Shown here: positions 35,901-50,900 of the stretch, piece by piece
Layout: each line of letters begins with the position of its first letter
How positions within the stretch are numbered: position 1 is the first letter of the stretch
Source of the DNA: Stercorarius parasiticus
Taxonomy: Eukaryota; Chordata; Aves; Charadriiformes; Stercorariidae
Direction: 5' to 3'
NCBI GenBank assembly: GCA_013396915.1
Contig: VWZL01002495.1
Location: 62,001-126,000 of the forward strand
Length of the DNA: 64,000 nucleotides
The notes under the pieces: model-generated
What the model was told of the DNA's origin: nothing
Seen by the model: the letters and a program-made list of their open reading frames with translations, nothing else
Database searches by the model: none
Position numbers and translations under genes: made by a program

Positions 35901-38900
35901 CACCCAATGATGCTACTGATGCGGGCGACAGCTTTACTAATCACTTCAGCAACATCATCGCGGCTTCCAGATCATAGTGACTCTGCTTCCTGACCAGTAA
36001 GTCAATCCAGAGAAAGGTATTTCCCTTAGGTGCTCTCTGTATTTCACCTGTGCTGCACAACAGGGATCAAATCTTCCCTCAGTTTAAATTAGCTTCTACT
36101 TTGTAAACCACAGCTCTCAGTGTACACTGGATTAAACTGTGTTTACAGCTATACCTCTAATTATACAATTACTAATTGTATAATGAGCTATATTATTTAA
36201 AAAACTTAATCCTAAAATTGTATATGGCAATTAGCAAAATAGAAATAGTGTTGGGCTGTACTGACTCATTTCAAGGACATAAATGCATAGGGCAAAGTAC
36301 TATGCAACATAAAATTAGCATACAGAACTGTAAAGATAGAAAACAAATCAGAAACACGAGAGAATGTAATCTCTGTTATACTTCACATTTTTAATCACAG
36401 TATTCTGAAGAACATTGTTTCTAATGTGAAATATATATGCCTTCCTCAAAAAACTTCCATTATGTTACTCCTATTCCAAGTGTTGCTCCTATTGAATTCA
36501 GGTTTTAATGCTTTCAAATAAACCTCCTATAAGTGAAAAACGTTTAAGTACCTTCCGCTAGTTAAAAAACAAAAGGAGGTGCAACAAACAGGTTTTAATT
36601 CAAAATACTGTATCAGACCTGTTCCTGCTTCCCTATAAAGGTTTAACAAAAAGTATTGCAGTGAAATACTGCCTAATCCTTATTTAGACTGACATTATTG
36701 AAATTAAGAAAAGTAAAATTAAAATGACAAGCAATTAAGAGCTGATTATGCACCAATTAGCAACTTTCAAAAATAAGCAGCATGACTGACATTATTTCGT
36801 GGGCATAAAAAGCATTAAGTTCTTTTTGTCTTTTGTAAGGTAAGAGATGAATCAGTTTGCTACTCGTGAAAAAGGAGTTAATTTCCCCAAATACAGTTCC
36901 AACATTTATTTATTTTTGCATCATTTAAAAAATAAAAAATCATAGAATTTTTGTTGTCCGCAGCAGACACAGAGGGAAAAAAAAACGAAACTTGGAAAAT
37001 TTAGAAAATACGTCCATGACACTTCCGTTATCGATTTAACATTCTTACATATCCATCTCTATAGGCCACTGGGGAGCAATGAAATAATCCAGACATTTAA
37101 ATCTCCTTAACAGGGCAGGTGCAGACCCCATGATAAACCCAGAGCATCCCATTGATAACTTAAGCTGTCATAATTAAGATTCACCATCTTCAACTTTCTC
37201 TCAACTGAAGTACTGAGAACACTCAAGTAAAAAGTTTCTTTAAATGTAGATATTACTTATGAGCAGAAGTAAGAACAGTGATTAAACCAGGGGATTTTTT
37301 ATTTCATTGTCTTGTTTCTCATACTAAGTCTCTCTCAATTTAAAATTAAGCAGTGCATGGAACAGCACCAATTATGATTTTTCCTGTACAACAGCTTTAA
37401 AACTCATTAAAAGATAAAATCTTCTTTTCTATGAAACAAAATTTCATTGAAATGGAAAAACTGAAATAATTAAATAAATTCATTGTGATTAAATTTGTTC
37501 ATTAAAACTTTCAGACAATTCAAAATGCGAAGAAATACTTTACTGCTTTCTTAGTCTAATTTTAGAACTTTGACTTTGCTGGTGATTTGCTCTACATTGG
37601 TCAGTGTGGGCTTTTTGTTGTCTGAGCACAAATTATTCCATGTTTCAGTATAAACCCGTTTTCATTAGTTTTAATGTGAAGTATTTTCTTTAGCGCTTTC
37701 CATATGAAAAATTGAAAATGACGAAGATAAAGTATGCACAATTTGTCTTACATCATCTAAATACATTCTTTGACACATTCTATAAACAAAATGAGATGAG
37801 GCAGAAGTTCAAAATAAAACCTATATGAAGAATGGTGCTATCACCATTCTTTTATTTTATCACTTCTACAAAATTTCTTTAGAAGCATTTTTCACAGATT
37901 TTTCTTTTCCACTTGGAGCTGACCAAACTGATCATTGCTGACTAAAACAGGACATGAACGCTAGAACATACGACATTTACCCAAGTAACTGTGAGCTGGT
38001 TTTTCTTCCACAACTTTGATTCTCCTTGCTCCTGCAGGTATCACTAAAGCTTCCACATAACCTAGACATGAGAACAGATGTCCCAAGATAAATACAAAAT
38101 CGTAGAAAAGTATATCTTATATGTTTTTTCATTTTGTCTCCCCTATTTCACTTTTTAAATCTCACAAGTTATAATTTATATAGCAATGGCTTGAGAGTTC
38201 TTTCAAAATGTTGAAACAAGCTATGAATCTGTGCATTATGTACTATAAATACCATGATATACAATTAAAAGACTATAGCAACGTGAAACATAACAAGAAC
38301 TAGTGAGGCTGGGCAGGTTGGGGCTGGAGCAGATGGATCTGTCTCTGGCCAAGTAGTTTAGTGTCATCATCACTACCAGACGACTACAAAAGAATTCCAA
38401 CTTCACTCAGCATGTAGAGAGTCAAATGATACCGCACTAAAACCCAAACATCCTCCTACTGTTTGGCTTTTGGTTTGGAGGTTTTTTTAAAAATATTTTG
38501 GGCTCCATCTCCCTCTTCTTGCTTTAACACACCCAAAACATGTTATGAATGGCTTTAGTTTTGAAGTCTACTGATTAGTTATTTACATTACAATTGCTTC
38601 GTTAGAGTGTGGGACCAAGATATGCTGTTGTGCAATTTGCTTTAAGTAACAAGGGGTGAAAAGGCAATGCAGGTGGAAAACACCAGGCAAGCAGGAATGT
38701 TATAAATAAACACATATTTTAGATTACCCGTGTGAACTTCAAAAAGTGGACAATAAACCAATTTTTAATTCTTTGTAGCTATGTAATGTTCTATAACAAA
38801 ATACTGAGCATTTGCAAACCTTTTCAATAATTCTGAAACATGAAAATTAAATTGCTGCAACGCAGCTTTATCTTTAATTTCCTTACGTGCTAATAACAAT

Positions 38901-41900
38901 TTCTAAGTATTTCTGACAGTCCAGTTTCTTGAGAAGGAGAATAACTTCTGCAGTTCAGAGGGCAATACCACAATATTGTAGACTGACAGAGAATCACGAA
39001 TAAACTTGAAAGCGCGTGGGTATTCACATTAGCTACAAAAGAGAGCTCACACATTGTAATTTCTATTAGCAGCCACCTTCTTTGTAGTTTTTGATCTTGT
39101 AGTCCTCCAGACTCATTTGTGGTTTGGGATCCCTGCTCTGCATTACCTTCAGCTTAACAGAGAGCCAGACATAAACATTTGAAGACTATGCCTAATTTTT
39201 ATTTTTTTTAAATACTGTACTTCAGCCTATAATGCACTGACGTCCTTGATTTTTCAAAGATACACTGTCTGCTTCTAATTACAGTATTTTTTGATGTGAT
39301 TTACTTACTGTCTTGAAATTCTGCACATTTTCTACTCAAGAAACTGAAAGTGTAATGGCAAACAAATGGCCAAATGCTGTTTCAAAGAAAAGACTTTTCT
39401 TGGAGAGAAGGTATACGTGGTGCATGGTGCACATTATTAGGATTTCAGTCCCCTACTCTGTCAACACTATTGTAGTGGGGCCAGTCAGTTATTCTCATTC
39501 AAAGAACAGATCACAGCAGTGTTTGAAAATATCATATTCATTCTGCATCAGAACATCTATTTGCTTTTTATGATTTGTTACTATCAGTATAAAACAATGA
39601 ATAATGAAAAGATCTAAGGCTTCTTCACAGATTTTGGCTATATGGCCTCCGATTGCCAGGCTTGGTTTAATAATGTTACTTTAGGTAACAGATCATAATT
39701 TGGATATTTGTTTTGAAGAATTCTAGATGAATCTTAATATTGTAAAAATTTACAGTTCATTTATTCACTACAAATATAAACTTTATCTCATGGATTTTTT
39801 AAAAATCAGGCTCTTCTACAAAATAATGTGTGTCATAATGGAAGATAAATCAGATAATTCCATAATTTTATAATTGAAACAATTTTATAATTGAAACAAT
39901 TTGCACTAATTTTGCAACAATTAAATTTAAAAATACTCATGCGTTCTTATCTTAGATGTCTTATTATCTAAAAAAAAGTAGATCTGAACTTCTTGTGGTA
40001 AACTGCATAATTTTAACAAGTATAGCTTTTTTAAAGTTCCCAGTGCTCAAAGTAATCAAACAGCTACTGGTTTCCCGATTATTTGAAATAAACAGACTTA
40101 CCTGCTCCTCTGGTATGGTTAAAATCACCTTTAATAACTTTGCATGACTTTCCATTACCATTGCATACACCGCAATGATCCTCACGAGCCAGAGATCCCA
40201 ATATGCCGTCACAGCCAAATTTCTGTGGGAGAGGAAAATAAAGCCATTGAGACACAGGCTGTTTTTCGTAAAGCTGCCTTTAGTAGTGGGCCTCTCACCC
40301 TTTTGCAAGATGCCCAAACCAACATGATCTAGCCCTGCTCAGAATGAGGGTTGCACTAATTCATGTGCAGAAATCCCTTCCATACTAATTTTTTCCATGA
40401 TTTTATGTAGATTGTTGCATTCCCTTTTCTATAGGGTTGTCACACACCCACAATGGTAAAGTGCTGTCTAATGTCAACCTAATGTCTTATTCTAAATAGG
40501 ACGTGAACATGTCTGGAATATGCAAATATAAAGTGTATTTGTGTCTTGCTAAAAAGCATTCAGTTTAAAACAAATTCAGTTTACTCAAGCACCTCCACAT
40601 TACTATGTTAGGCACATTTCCATCAACAAATATAAGTGGTAGCTTGACAACAGGAATACAGTTAATATCATATGCTGGCCTGGTATGAAATAAAAGCCTT
40701 TTAAAGTCTAGGCAAGTCAACACAGGGTAATCTTGTGCACTGTACAAATGCATCTGATAAAACCAATTAAACTTCAAGACCGTTTGACAAATAATGAAGA
40801 CAAAAGCAAGGTTAAAGGACTCCTTTAAGAACAGAAACCATGGTCTATCAAGGAGCCACTCATTTCCAAGCACATTAAGATTTGTCACTTCACTTTATGT
40901 ACAGAATTTTTATTAGAGTTCTTCCACCTAAAATAGCAATACAGATTTCAAAATGCTGATTACAGCATAAGCATTCAAAGAGCTGTGTACCCAAAATGGC
41001 ACTTCTACAAGATATAAACACCTAACTCTACAGACGTAGTCCCTGAAGTTCTTCCTAGTAGGCTGTCGAAGAAGACAGGGTAAAATGTGGAAGACCTTAC
41101 AAATTAAGACTTTCAAATCTTCATTACACCTATCTCTCTGACCCTTGATATGCCAAGGAGCCAACTCGGTCTTAGTCAGGTGGGTTTGGCTTAAGGCTTT
41201 TTTGGTCTTTATTAGCCAGTTGTGAAAAGTGAATGTTAATTTTTTGAAGTTATTACAGTATCTAGCAATGCTGTTTCTGCATTAAAGGTTGGGTTTTCTG
41301 CTGAATGCACAGTGTGCAATGAGAAGCGGACAAAGGAAAAAAATAGCCCTGTGGGATTTTTATATAGAAGACAAGGTACTATGAAAGCGACAAAAGAACG
41401 TCTATGAACTAAATGAATTCTGAAGATCGTGAATAGCATAAGCACTCAGCTTTAATTATCTGTTATTCTGCTCCTTCGATCTTGGTTTATTTAGATGTAA
41501 ACTTTTTGTAATGTTGAAAAAGGCAGAATTAGATATACATACGTATACCCCATGGCAAAATTTCCCAACCTGTTGAAGGCTGAGGCTTCCCTTAGAAGAT
41601 TAAATCAGTTACACTGATTTTCCTCTCTGCAGCAGTTTGTGATAAGCATCCTTATCATCACAGATACACACTCCCCAAGATAACACTTCAGCTGGTTCAC
41701 ATGCTGTGTTGCACTGAGTGAAATTCATTTAAAGTATTTTAATACAATACAAAAAAAGACATTCAGTCTTGGTATGCACATTGCAACATGGTATCGGAGA
41801 AATAACACATATGTGTGACAAACGTATGTGCTTGCATACGTGTGCCTGTGTATCCAGGTTAAACACGTAAATCATACCTGGCATCTACCATCTGCACAGA

Positions 41901-44900
41901 CATCTAACCCATGCTGGCCACAAGAAGTTCCATCCATCACCTTTTCTGTTAGAAGAACGGGTTGATCCTTTCCAGCCGGTGAACAGAACAAGGCACACGG
42001 TTTTTCTGTAGTAGCAATTGATGGAAAAAACCACCAAACGAGTAAAAGGCCACTTAAGAAACACAGAATTATTATCAACATAATTTTAAAAACTGCTATT
42101 TGCTTATCTGTGCGGCATGAATTTATGTTAGCATAACAAGTTATCTTTGATACAGTGAGAAGAAAACAAAGAAAGACTTTGATCCTTTTCTCATCTGTTT
42201 GAAAAACTCAAGTTGTTTTTCCTGCTACAGCATACTGGTGCTATGAATTTGGACTACATAGTACTCATGTCGTGTTCATTGTTGCATTTAAGAATATGCA
42301 CATTATAGCTGTTGGAATATTTTGGTTGTAATCTATACTTTCATTCTACTGTATTTTTGGCAGATCATAAATATTGGTTAAAAAAGAAACTTAACACTTT
42401 CCAGATTTTCTGACTACGCAGATCAAAGAGAAAAAAATTAAGTAACTGAAACACCCTGGGAAGAAAAATATATGGATTTTCAAAGTCCACATTAAAAAAA
42501 AAGGACAAAAAAACCTGAACGCATTCTTCTAACATCTTTACCAAGGTCAGGCAAATTTCTACTTTATTTCTAAAACATTCTGCAAATCATTTATAATTTT
42601 GAAAGAGAATAAAAAAGTAATAATATCCTATGTATCCATGTATTCCTAATGGTCATCATTTATAAATAATGAAGTTTGCTTTACCACAGCCAAAGTAATA
42701 CCAAATAAAATAAGTCTTCTCCCAGTGTTCAACTGAGTACAAAATTACATTATTTTTTCATATCTTTATTCACAAGTGTACTGACTCAGAACTTCTTCCT
42801 AAATCTGTTGCAGATTTTTGAAAGGATAAAGTCAACCCTGAACTTGAAACAGATTTCGCTTGGACACAATCTACACCACTCTGACTTCATACTGACTTCT
42901 AGATTCCTGGAGTGCGTTTTTATTAGTAAATTAAACAGTTCCAGGAAACGTTCACAGGCAATGGAATATAAATCATGTGTTCCTGTGTTAAAATGAAATT
43001 TAGTAAAACAAAGCCAAACTAGTTCACTAGATAAGCACCTATAAAATAGCTGGAGAGAGTTCTCCTTACTATGAAATGAGCTAACATACAAGCCTAATGA
43101 AAATAGTCTCACAAGTTTACACTTTGGCACCTTGAGAAAACGCTTAGAAGAAAAAAAAACCTTGTCTAGCTAGGAATATATTCAATTAAGTTCTTGATAA
43201 TAAACTCACATTTTTCAGGATTCAGCAAAATAGTTCCCTTAAAATCTATGTTTTCTAGTGGTTTCTGATAATTTGCTTCAAGAGTTAAATACAAATGGCA
43301 ATAATGAACAACTTAATAGTTATTCCATGCTCTTTTTTATCACCAGTTGCTATGATTTTGGTAATTTCTCAAATTAACTACTTTCATAACTTAAGTTTTT
43401 CTGCTGTTTTCTTGTTTGTTTTTTTTTCAATTAAATAATTTACATCATAACAATTCAGAGACAGTTCAGTGGAATGGTAGTTGTTGTTCACATTCCTAGC
43501 AAGAACTTGGGTAGAATGTTTTGGTTTTTAGTTGCTGATATTTTACACTAACATTATATTTGCAGATACTGTAAGTTCGACATACTACGCTCCTACTTGA
43601 GCACGCTCCTAATGGTATGGTATCTAAGCATGTCTGTTACACTGAAGCATGCATGCAGCATGCCAGGACCTTGCACGCAGTAGCTGTTAGGATTTACAGA
43701 AATCTTATCTAAGTTTGCAATATGCATTACACAGGAATTTCTGCCAAAATCAAACACTGGTATGCGAAATACTCCACTGTTAAGCTAAAAGTGCTCTCTC
43801 CTTCCTCAAAAACAGAAGCTCACAATATCACAATATCTTTTTGGCTTTGTAGGTAGAAGTATAACTGATATACACTTGCTTAATGATGTAGCATTCCTCT
43901 AGAAAGCTGTATTTCTGAGTCACCTCATATTGCATTTCTCACTAAATAGGATGAAACTGATATTGAATTTCAGTTCTAATGTAGTCATTACATGTCAAGA
44001 AGGACCAATTCAGTAGGAATATAAAACAAAAGATTCCAGAGCGTGTGAAAATACTACCAGATCTTGTCTATGAAATAAAAATGACTTACCAAAAAATGCT
44101 GGGCTTGGGCTTTGTTTGTTCATTTGTTTGCTTTAGTTTTTACCATATCCTTCTTAATCAACAACAATACCAAGAAGCTATAAGCCGTATGAGCAGAAGA
44201 TGAGAATGTGGGAGATGGTTTATGCTTACCATCATCGATGATAGCCTGCCACTGGTGCATGTGCTTTTGATATGAAGACCTGACGCTGAAAGCCTGGCAC
44301 TGCCAGTCCCTGAAGGCAGGCACTCCAGCAGGACAAGAAGGATTTTCACATACTCTGTACTGCATCACAGGACCGTGACACTCTCCTTCAAGGCCTGAAC
44401 TAGAAAGGATGGCAAAAATGTCATGCTTTATTGTTGGTAATGTTTTGTCAAACTGACAGCACAGTTTGTTTATTCAATTTAAACAGCAGATTTTTTGTTG
44501 AGACCTAACATTAAGAAATCACCCACAAAAAATCAAAACAACAGAGAAAAACAAGTTTGCCTTCTGTTTGTACTGATTACATTACATATAAAGAGTCACG
44601 GGTGCTAAACCATAATTTACACTTGGCCTCAAAGAAGCCCTAAGACTAGTAAAAGCGTTCAACCAAAGGTGCCACTGAAAGCAAATAACACCTGCAGATT
44701 TGCTACCTCTCCTTTTTTACAAGTATGGTGTTGCGAAGTTCGGACAATGTGCTTTGTTTCTTTCTGGTTGCTCCAGTTGTGCTTGCAGGTCCTAATGAAC
44801 AAATGCAAAAGCAGTGCAAACTGCAGAAACTGGAGCTAATTATTTGGAACTTTGCCTGGAAAATGAATGAATGAAAGCAAAATTAGGACATCCCTAAATT

Positions 44901-47900
44901 CTAGAAATAGCTTTAGGCATACAGCTGGAAGTGGCGTTTAGATGGCAGGAAACATGAAAGCATTCTGCATATCTAAGTCTTCTGTTAAACTAGTATGCTT
45001 TTGTATAGCCATATCCAATTTTTCTCACATTTCTGTTCTATTTCTATTTCTCCCAGTCTGTTCTATGGTCTTTCATCTTTCTTCATTTCCCCGTTTTGTT
45101 CTATTATTTTCCTAAATCATGTACTCTACTCTACCCTACCCTGCCCTGCCCTGCCCTACTCTGGTCTAGCCTAGTCTAGTTTACTCTAGCCTAGTTTAGC
45201 CTGCACTACACTTGTTTTCATTCCTCAGTTGTACTTTGTTCCCACTTCTCTGCCTATTTATTCTTTTTCTCTTGGTGTATAAATGACCCGTGAAAGAGAG
45301 ATATGCTACTGAGTAATTAAAAGGAATGCATCTTTTAGCTGACCACTGAGATATGGTGAAACAGACTCCATTCAAGTCAATGGTAAAACTCCTTTCATGG
45401 GAGTTCGGCACAAGGTTTTCATTTTCACAAGATAGGGAATCTAATGTTGTTTCCAGATATTCTGTCTAAATGTCTGTGAAACTGGTAGAAAGATCTCTTT
45501 GTAAAAGTTGCAATTCTGTGGCTCTCCAAATGAGACAGAAGTCAATTTTCTCCAGCAAAAACCTAAAACACTAGTATTACACACTGACGCTCTGCAAGTC
45601 AAAAATTACAAATTTAATTTTCTGTTGCTTCTTCAGGTGAAGTTTAAAAAGATGGTTGTATTCTACCATTAATATTATCTAAGCTTTTGACAGAAGCAGA
45701 AAAGAGAAAAAGTAGCGTCACTGTACAAAAAAACCCCTGAAATACCTATTCTCCTAAGTGGTTTTCACTGTTCGTAAAAAATGAATTCCTTATATTTAGG
45801 ACAACTATATCTTAATGGGTTTCTGTACTGGTAAGATTTAAATTCTCTTTGGAAATCCTGATGAATAGCAATGGAAACCTGAAATTCTATTTACCCAGGG
45901 CATTTGCGTTGTCGACTGCTGATTCCAGTGTTGCAAGTACGGCTACAAGTGCTCCATGCGCTCCACTCCCCCTCCATGTGCTCCGCAAAAGAGGTCCGAT
46001 TGATACACTCTCCAGCCTTGCACCACTAGGTGAAAATTCAGCTCTTAGGTAAATCAATCAAGCCATATGCAAAACAATTCACTGCTCCACAAGCACATGG
46101 GAAGCACAATATAAACATTTTGTTCAATACATAGTTTTCATATGAGTCAGGCACATTTTTTTCCTGTTGTTCCCCATAGCTTTTTTTCCTGTCCTAGTAA
46201 ACACAACAGCCAGAGACTTTTCTCTGGCTCAGTGGCCAAAGAGCAGGTGCAACTCTTGTTGACAAGGTTCAGCACAAGTTCATTCCCAATAAAGGATGTC
46301 TCCTGGGATAGACGGCGGGAAATGGTACCCAGACCATGCTTTCCCCTTCATTTGAGCCTGGGCACTGCCTAGGAAAGCCCTTTCGGGTCCAGCCCAAACC
46401 CATTGCAGGGATCATTCTCTAGCTGAACTGTATGGATGATCATAGCACATTGTTCAGGGCTGTCCTTGGGACTTGCTTGGTTCACTACTACAGTTCCCAC
46501 CTAACTAGCAGGAACTGTACTGTCACTGATTATCCAGTGTCAATTTCAATGGAAGGATATATTACAAGTAATAGAGAAAATCAGGTTTTATTCACAACTT
46601 CTATTCAAAGAGAGAATGGGAGACTGAATACTGTTGAGAAATTCAAGAGAATTTCTGGCATTTATTTAAATAATAATATTCACATCAATAATCTTGTATG
46701 CATATATCATTTCTCAGGACAACCGCAATTTCTCACTCAAAACCTGTCCAATCGCTATTGTTATGCTCTGTAACCTATGTCCATATCTGGTATAAATCAT
46801 CATAACTCTGCAGAAACTAGTACTTTATCAACTTATACTGGCTGAATATCTGTCCCATGTGTCGTGAAATTTCAGCAACTGCAAAGCAGTAAGGCTACAA
46901 GTAGACAATGAACACTTAACAGAATCACAGAATCACAGAATGGTAGGGGTTGGAAGGGACCTCTGGAGATCATCTAGCCCAACCCCCCTGCCAGAGCAGG
47001 GTCACCTAAAGCAGGTTGCACAGGAACGCGTCCAGGCGGGTTTGGAATGTCTCCAGAGACGGAGACTCCACCACCTCTCTGGGCAGCCTGTTCCAGTGCT
47101 CTGACACCCTCAGGGTAAAGAAGTTCCTCCTCATGTTTAGGTGGAACTTCCTATGCTCAAGTTTGTGCCCATTACCTCTTGTCCTGTCGCTGGGCACCAC
47201 TGAAAAGAGCCTGGCCCCATCCTCCTGACACCCACCCTTGAAGTATTTATAAGCATTGATAAGGTCCCCCCTCAGCCGTCTTTTTTCCAGACTAAAAAGA
47301 CCCAAGTCCCTCAGCCTTTCAAATGACTTAATGTCATTAACATCAGTAATTTAACCCATTTCTCTTTGCACTCTGAATTATTGGTGAATTATTGTAAATG
47401 CTTTTGTCACTTTTAGAATGCACTTTCATTGCTTCAAGTGTCTGTGCTAAATCCTCGTCTGGTGATCTTAAACTCACCTGCAGTTTCAAACTGGTCTTCA
47501 GTGATTAACCGACCTTAATTTTCTCTCTTAAATAACAGCATTATAATAATGGAATAATTATACCACCTTTGAAAAGTCTTCACACAGGATGGTTCCATCA
47601 TTATATTGGATTTACAATCAGAAACTACAAATTTTGTAAATGCTCTTGGATATTTCAGACCAAAAATGCTCATACTTATTTAAAGATGTTCCTTCAGACA
47701 TAATAGGCAATATCGATTTTTCTCTAGAGATAGCATCTGCCTTATGTAGAGTCTGAGAGATGCCTCATAAATCCTTGCCTTAAAAAACAACCATGTTGGA
47801 CAGGCTATGCAAATGACATTTCCATCACTTCCTAAGATTCTAAGAGGAGCACAAGACAACAATACTCCATCTCTATAATGTAAGTAAAATAAAATAAAGG

Positions 47901-50900
47901 CAGTGATTTGTGTAATCTGAAGCTCATCTTGGACAGATAATAAAGTAAACAAGAAGAATAATCCCTTCTAATCCTCTGAGACGTTTCAGTGATGTCTGCT
48001 TAGTTTTTTAGTGCTAAGCATAAATAAGGAATTTCTGTAGCCTGGCACAAGGCTCAACGAGCAGTTCTAACTAGAATCGGTACTTTGTCTTACCCTTACT
48101 AATTGTTTACTCTCTACTAGCTAAGATCTACAATAAAAAGAACGGTGTTACCTTCCTCATTGGACTTTCCCAGGACCCGTGTCACTACGGTATCATAATG
48201 CTCCCACACGTATAAAGTTAGAATGAGTCCTCTGCAATGAGTTGCTATTATCACTTTTTGCCAAGTGAGACATTAATATGCAAAATGCACCGATGGCGAT
48301 GGGTTTACAATGAAAAATTCTGGATAGTCTTAGTAAGAGGTGCTGTTTTTTTATTCCACACCACAGGCAAGCCAGTCTCAACATAAAGAGTGTGACATCG
48401 AACAAAACAACGTCCCTGACTCACCAGGCATTGACTTAAGACAGAATATCAACTACACACATTTATCAGAATCAAAAGATCACAGCAAACATCATTATTT
48501 TAGAGATGCAAAATGAATAAAGCCTGTTTTTCCATTAGTATGTAAAATGATATTATCTGAACATTTTATCTTACTCAATTGATTTGTTTACTTTTTTAGG
48601 GGGATGATGACAGTCCTGGTGAATGCAATATGATTCAAAGCACAGATCACTCCTGTGGGAGACTGCTGTCAGCACAGTATCATGAAAATGCCAAGATATA
48701 CGCATGTTCCTGCTCTGTTATCTATTTGAGGTTATTTATCTTCATTTACAGTTACATACAGAGATGACAGAGATTATTCAAACAGGAAAACTCTTGAAGG
48801 ATGTTTAATATAAGTCTGACTTCAGGTGAACACCTAATTTCTCTTTGATGGCGTGCTTTTAATGACATTAATCACTCTCCTGCATGCACTGACACTATAA
48901 ACATGTCTTTACAAAGCTCATCCTGAAAAGTTTCATCACAAATCTGTGTTGATTCCTTCTATGAGACTATTTCTAAATCTTAACTTATAGTTGAGAACTT
49001 TGTATCTTTGAAAGCTTATGTTTCTGTTTAGAGTAAGCAGTGCAACAGTGGCATTCCATTCATAAATAGGATTCAAAACCAGAACTAATTTGAAATAAAA
49101 CAGTGTAGGCATTAAAACATGGCTTTGCTAGCTTTTTTTTTAAATTCGGTGTTTTTAGGGAAGTGTACGTTTTATCATCTTCGTATTACATAACATATAA
49201 CATACAACACATTTAACTATATACATATGATTTGTACGAAAATTGAGGCAAGCAATAGCTTTAAACAAGTGCAAAGACCTATTCAGTTTGTTTCCTTGGC
49301 TGTCAGGTGTGCAATATAATTTATATTGCTTTTCCACCAGAAACATACCTTTCCAGTGTCACAGTCCGTACCATCCATTGGTGGATCCAGTTTAGTTTTG
49401 CATTCCTTGTCGCTTTCCACTTTACACCACAACCCAGTGCAAATGACATGCTGAAAACCAAACACACAGGTCAGCACAAAATCTATCTTATGCAAAATCA
49501 GTTTCTGCATGCAATTCATGGATGTTGTCATAAAGTTAGCAGTTTTATGGTAGTGAACTATGTTAAACGACAGGTTAAAGATGCACAAAACCTAAAGTGG
49601 TCAGATTCGTCTTAGTCTTTTACTGATCATGGACGCATGGAACAAGTCAAGCTGGTGTGTTGATAGAGAGCGAGGAGAACCCTCTCAGTCTAACCTTAGG
49701 GGTCACAGTCTTTGCATATGGCAGGTCTGACAAAGCACATAGGGACAACTTTGCCCCATGATGTGAAGCGGCCACCGCACAGATGCACTCCCCTAGAGAC
49801 TGGAAGAGGTGTGAGCTTTCTGAGAATTATTTTTTAAATTAATCGTATTTTTACTCTTTTTATGTAGTGCTTATTCGTTTTATGTGAAAGGGAGAAAAAT
49901 AGCACTGTCACTAGCAACAAAAACCAAGGTTTTAACATTATTCCATTTCCATATACAGGGACTAACAAGTCTGTGCAGCTACCCAGAACTATATTCACAG
50001 GAGTTTTGTAAAAATGTCTTTGTAAAAAACTATGAGGCTTCTCTAGGACTTCCAAATCCTCCTTGTTCATACCATCTGAACGACTGCTGCTATCATATGC
50101 TTTTCCAATGATTCATAACTTCTCAAGAATTCACTCTTTCCTCTAGAAGTATCTCAAAAAGCAATCAAACCTGATACCCACAAAGTAAACTGACGTATCA
50201 GGATGAAATATTTTGTCTGGGAAGAAGAAGAGAAGGGAGATGAGAGGTTTACTAGTTGGTAGCGAATTTTAGAGATGGAAAGCAAAGCTGCTTATTCTGT
50301 CCCTCTTAAACATCAGAATAAGATCATTTTACCTTCTTCAAAGGAAAAGTACAGCCTTGAAGTATGCTGCCTCACCTGTCCCCAGATTTCCTTGGCAGAT
50401 TTCCCTATTTTCCTCTAAAAAGTCCTCCTCCTCCCATGGTTTCCAGTCATTACTTCATTTTCCTTGCTGTCTTACTCCCCTCCTTACCAGTAAAGTGGGT
50501 GGAAGTGAACAGAGTGCATGTTGGGCTCAATTGTGGCCTGAGTGTTCTTGCATGTGCAGACCCCAAATAGGTATAGTACCCCCAAAGATGGGAAAGAAGG
50601 ATCAGAAGAGGGGGATGGGTTGCAGGGAGGATAACAGATAAAGAGCAGCTGTTTTTTTGAAACCAGGGTTGCCAGAAGATGTGATTTTTCTAACTGAAAT
50701 GATTTGTTGCATCAGTAAACCCAGTAAGAGTCTCTGTGCCTTTTACACTATGCATGAAAAATGTGTGATAAATCTTATGCTACCTTGAAAAAAGCCGTAT
50801 GGCACAGGAAACATAATTCAACAAAAGATTGTGTCTGAACCAAGGAACAGGACAGTTCCAGTGGGAGTCTTACATGTGAAAATGCCTCTAACACTAGCTT

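Larger units (their letters stand above)
29050..37980 (-). other. ADAMTS19: intron between exons h and i
   Basis: 8,931 nt, donor GTAAAT, acceptor attttacag. It holds two CR1 copies (30488-32170 and 33204-34560) and an ATTTT pentamer repeat (29771-29808). I recognise nothing in 32171-33203 or in 34561-37980; the latter is AT-rich unique-looking sequence. Confidence 0.8.

Noticed and set aside
39964..40317. 117-codon minus-strand frame over exon g
   Set aside because: The exon is read in a different frame with strong family similarity; this frame is a shadow.
46921..46945. Short repeats agaatcacagaatcacagaat as a CRISPR-like or satellite array
   Set aside because: They are the normal short 3' tail repeats of CR1 in a vertebrate genome.
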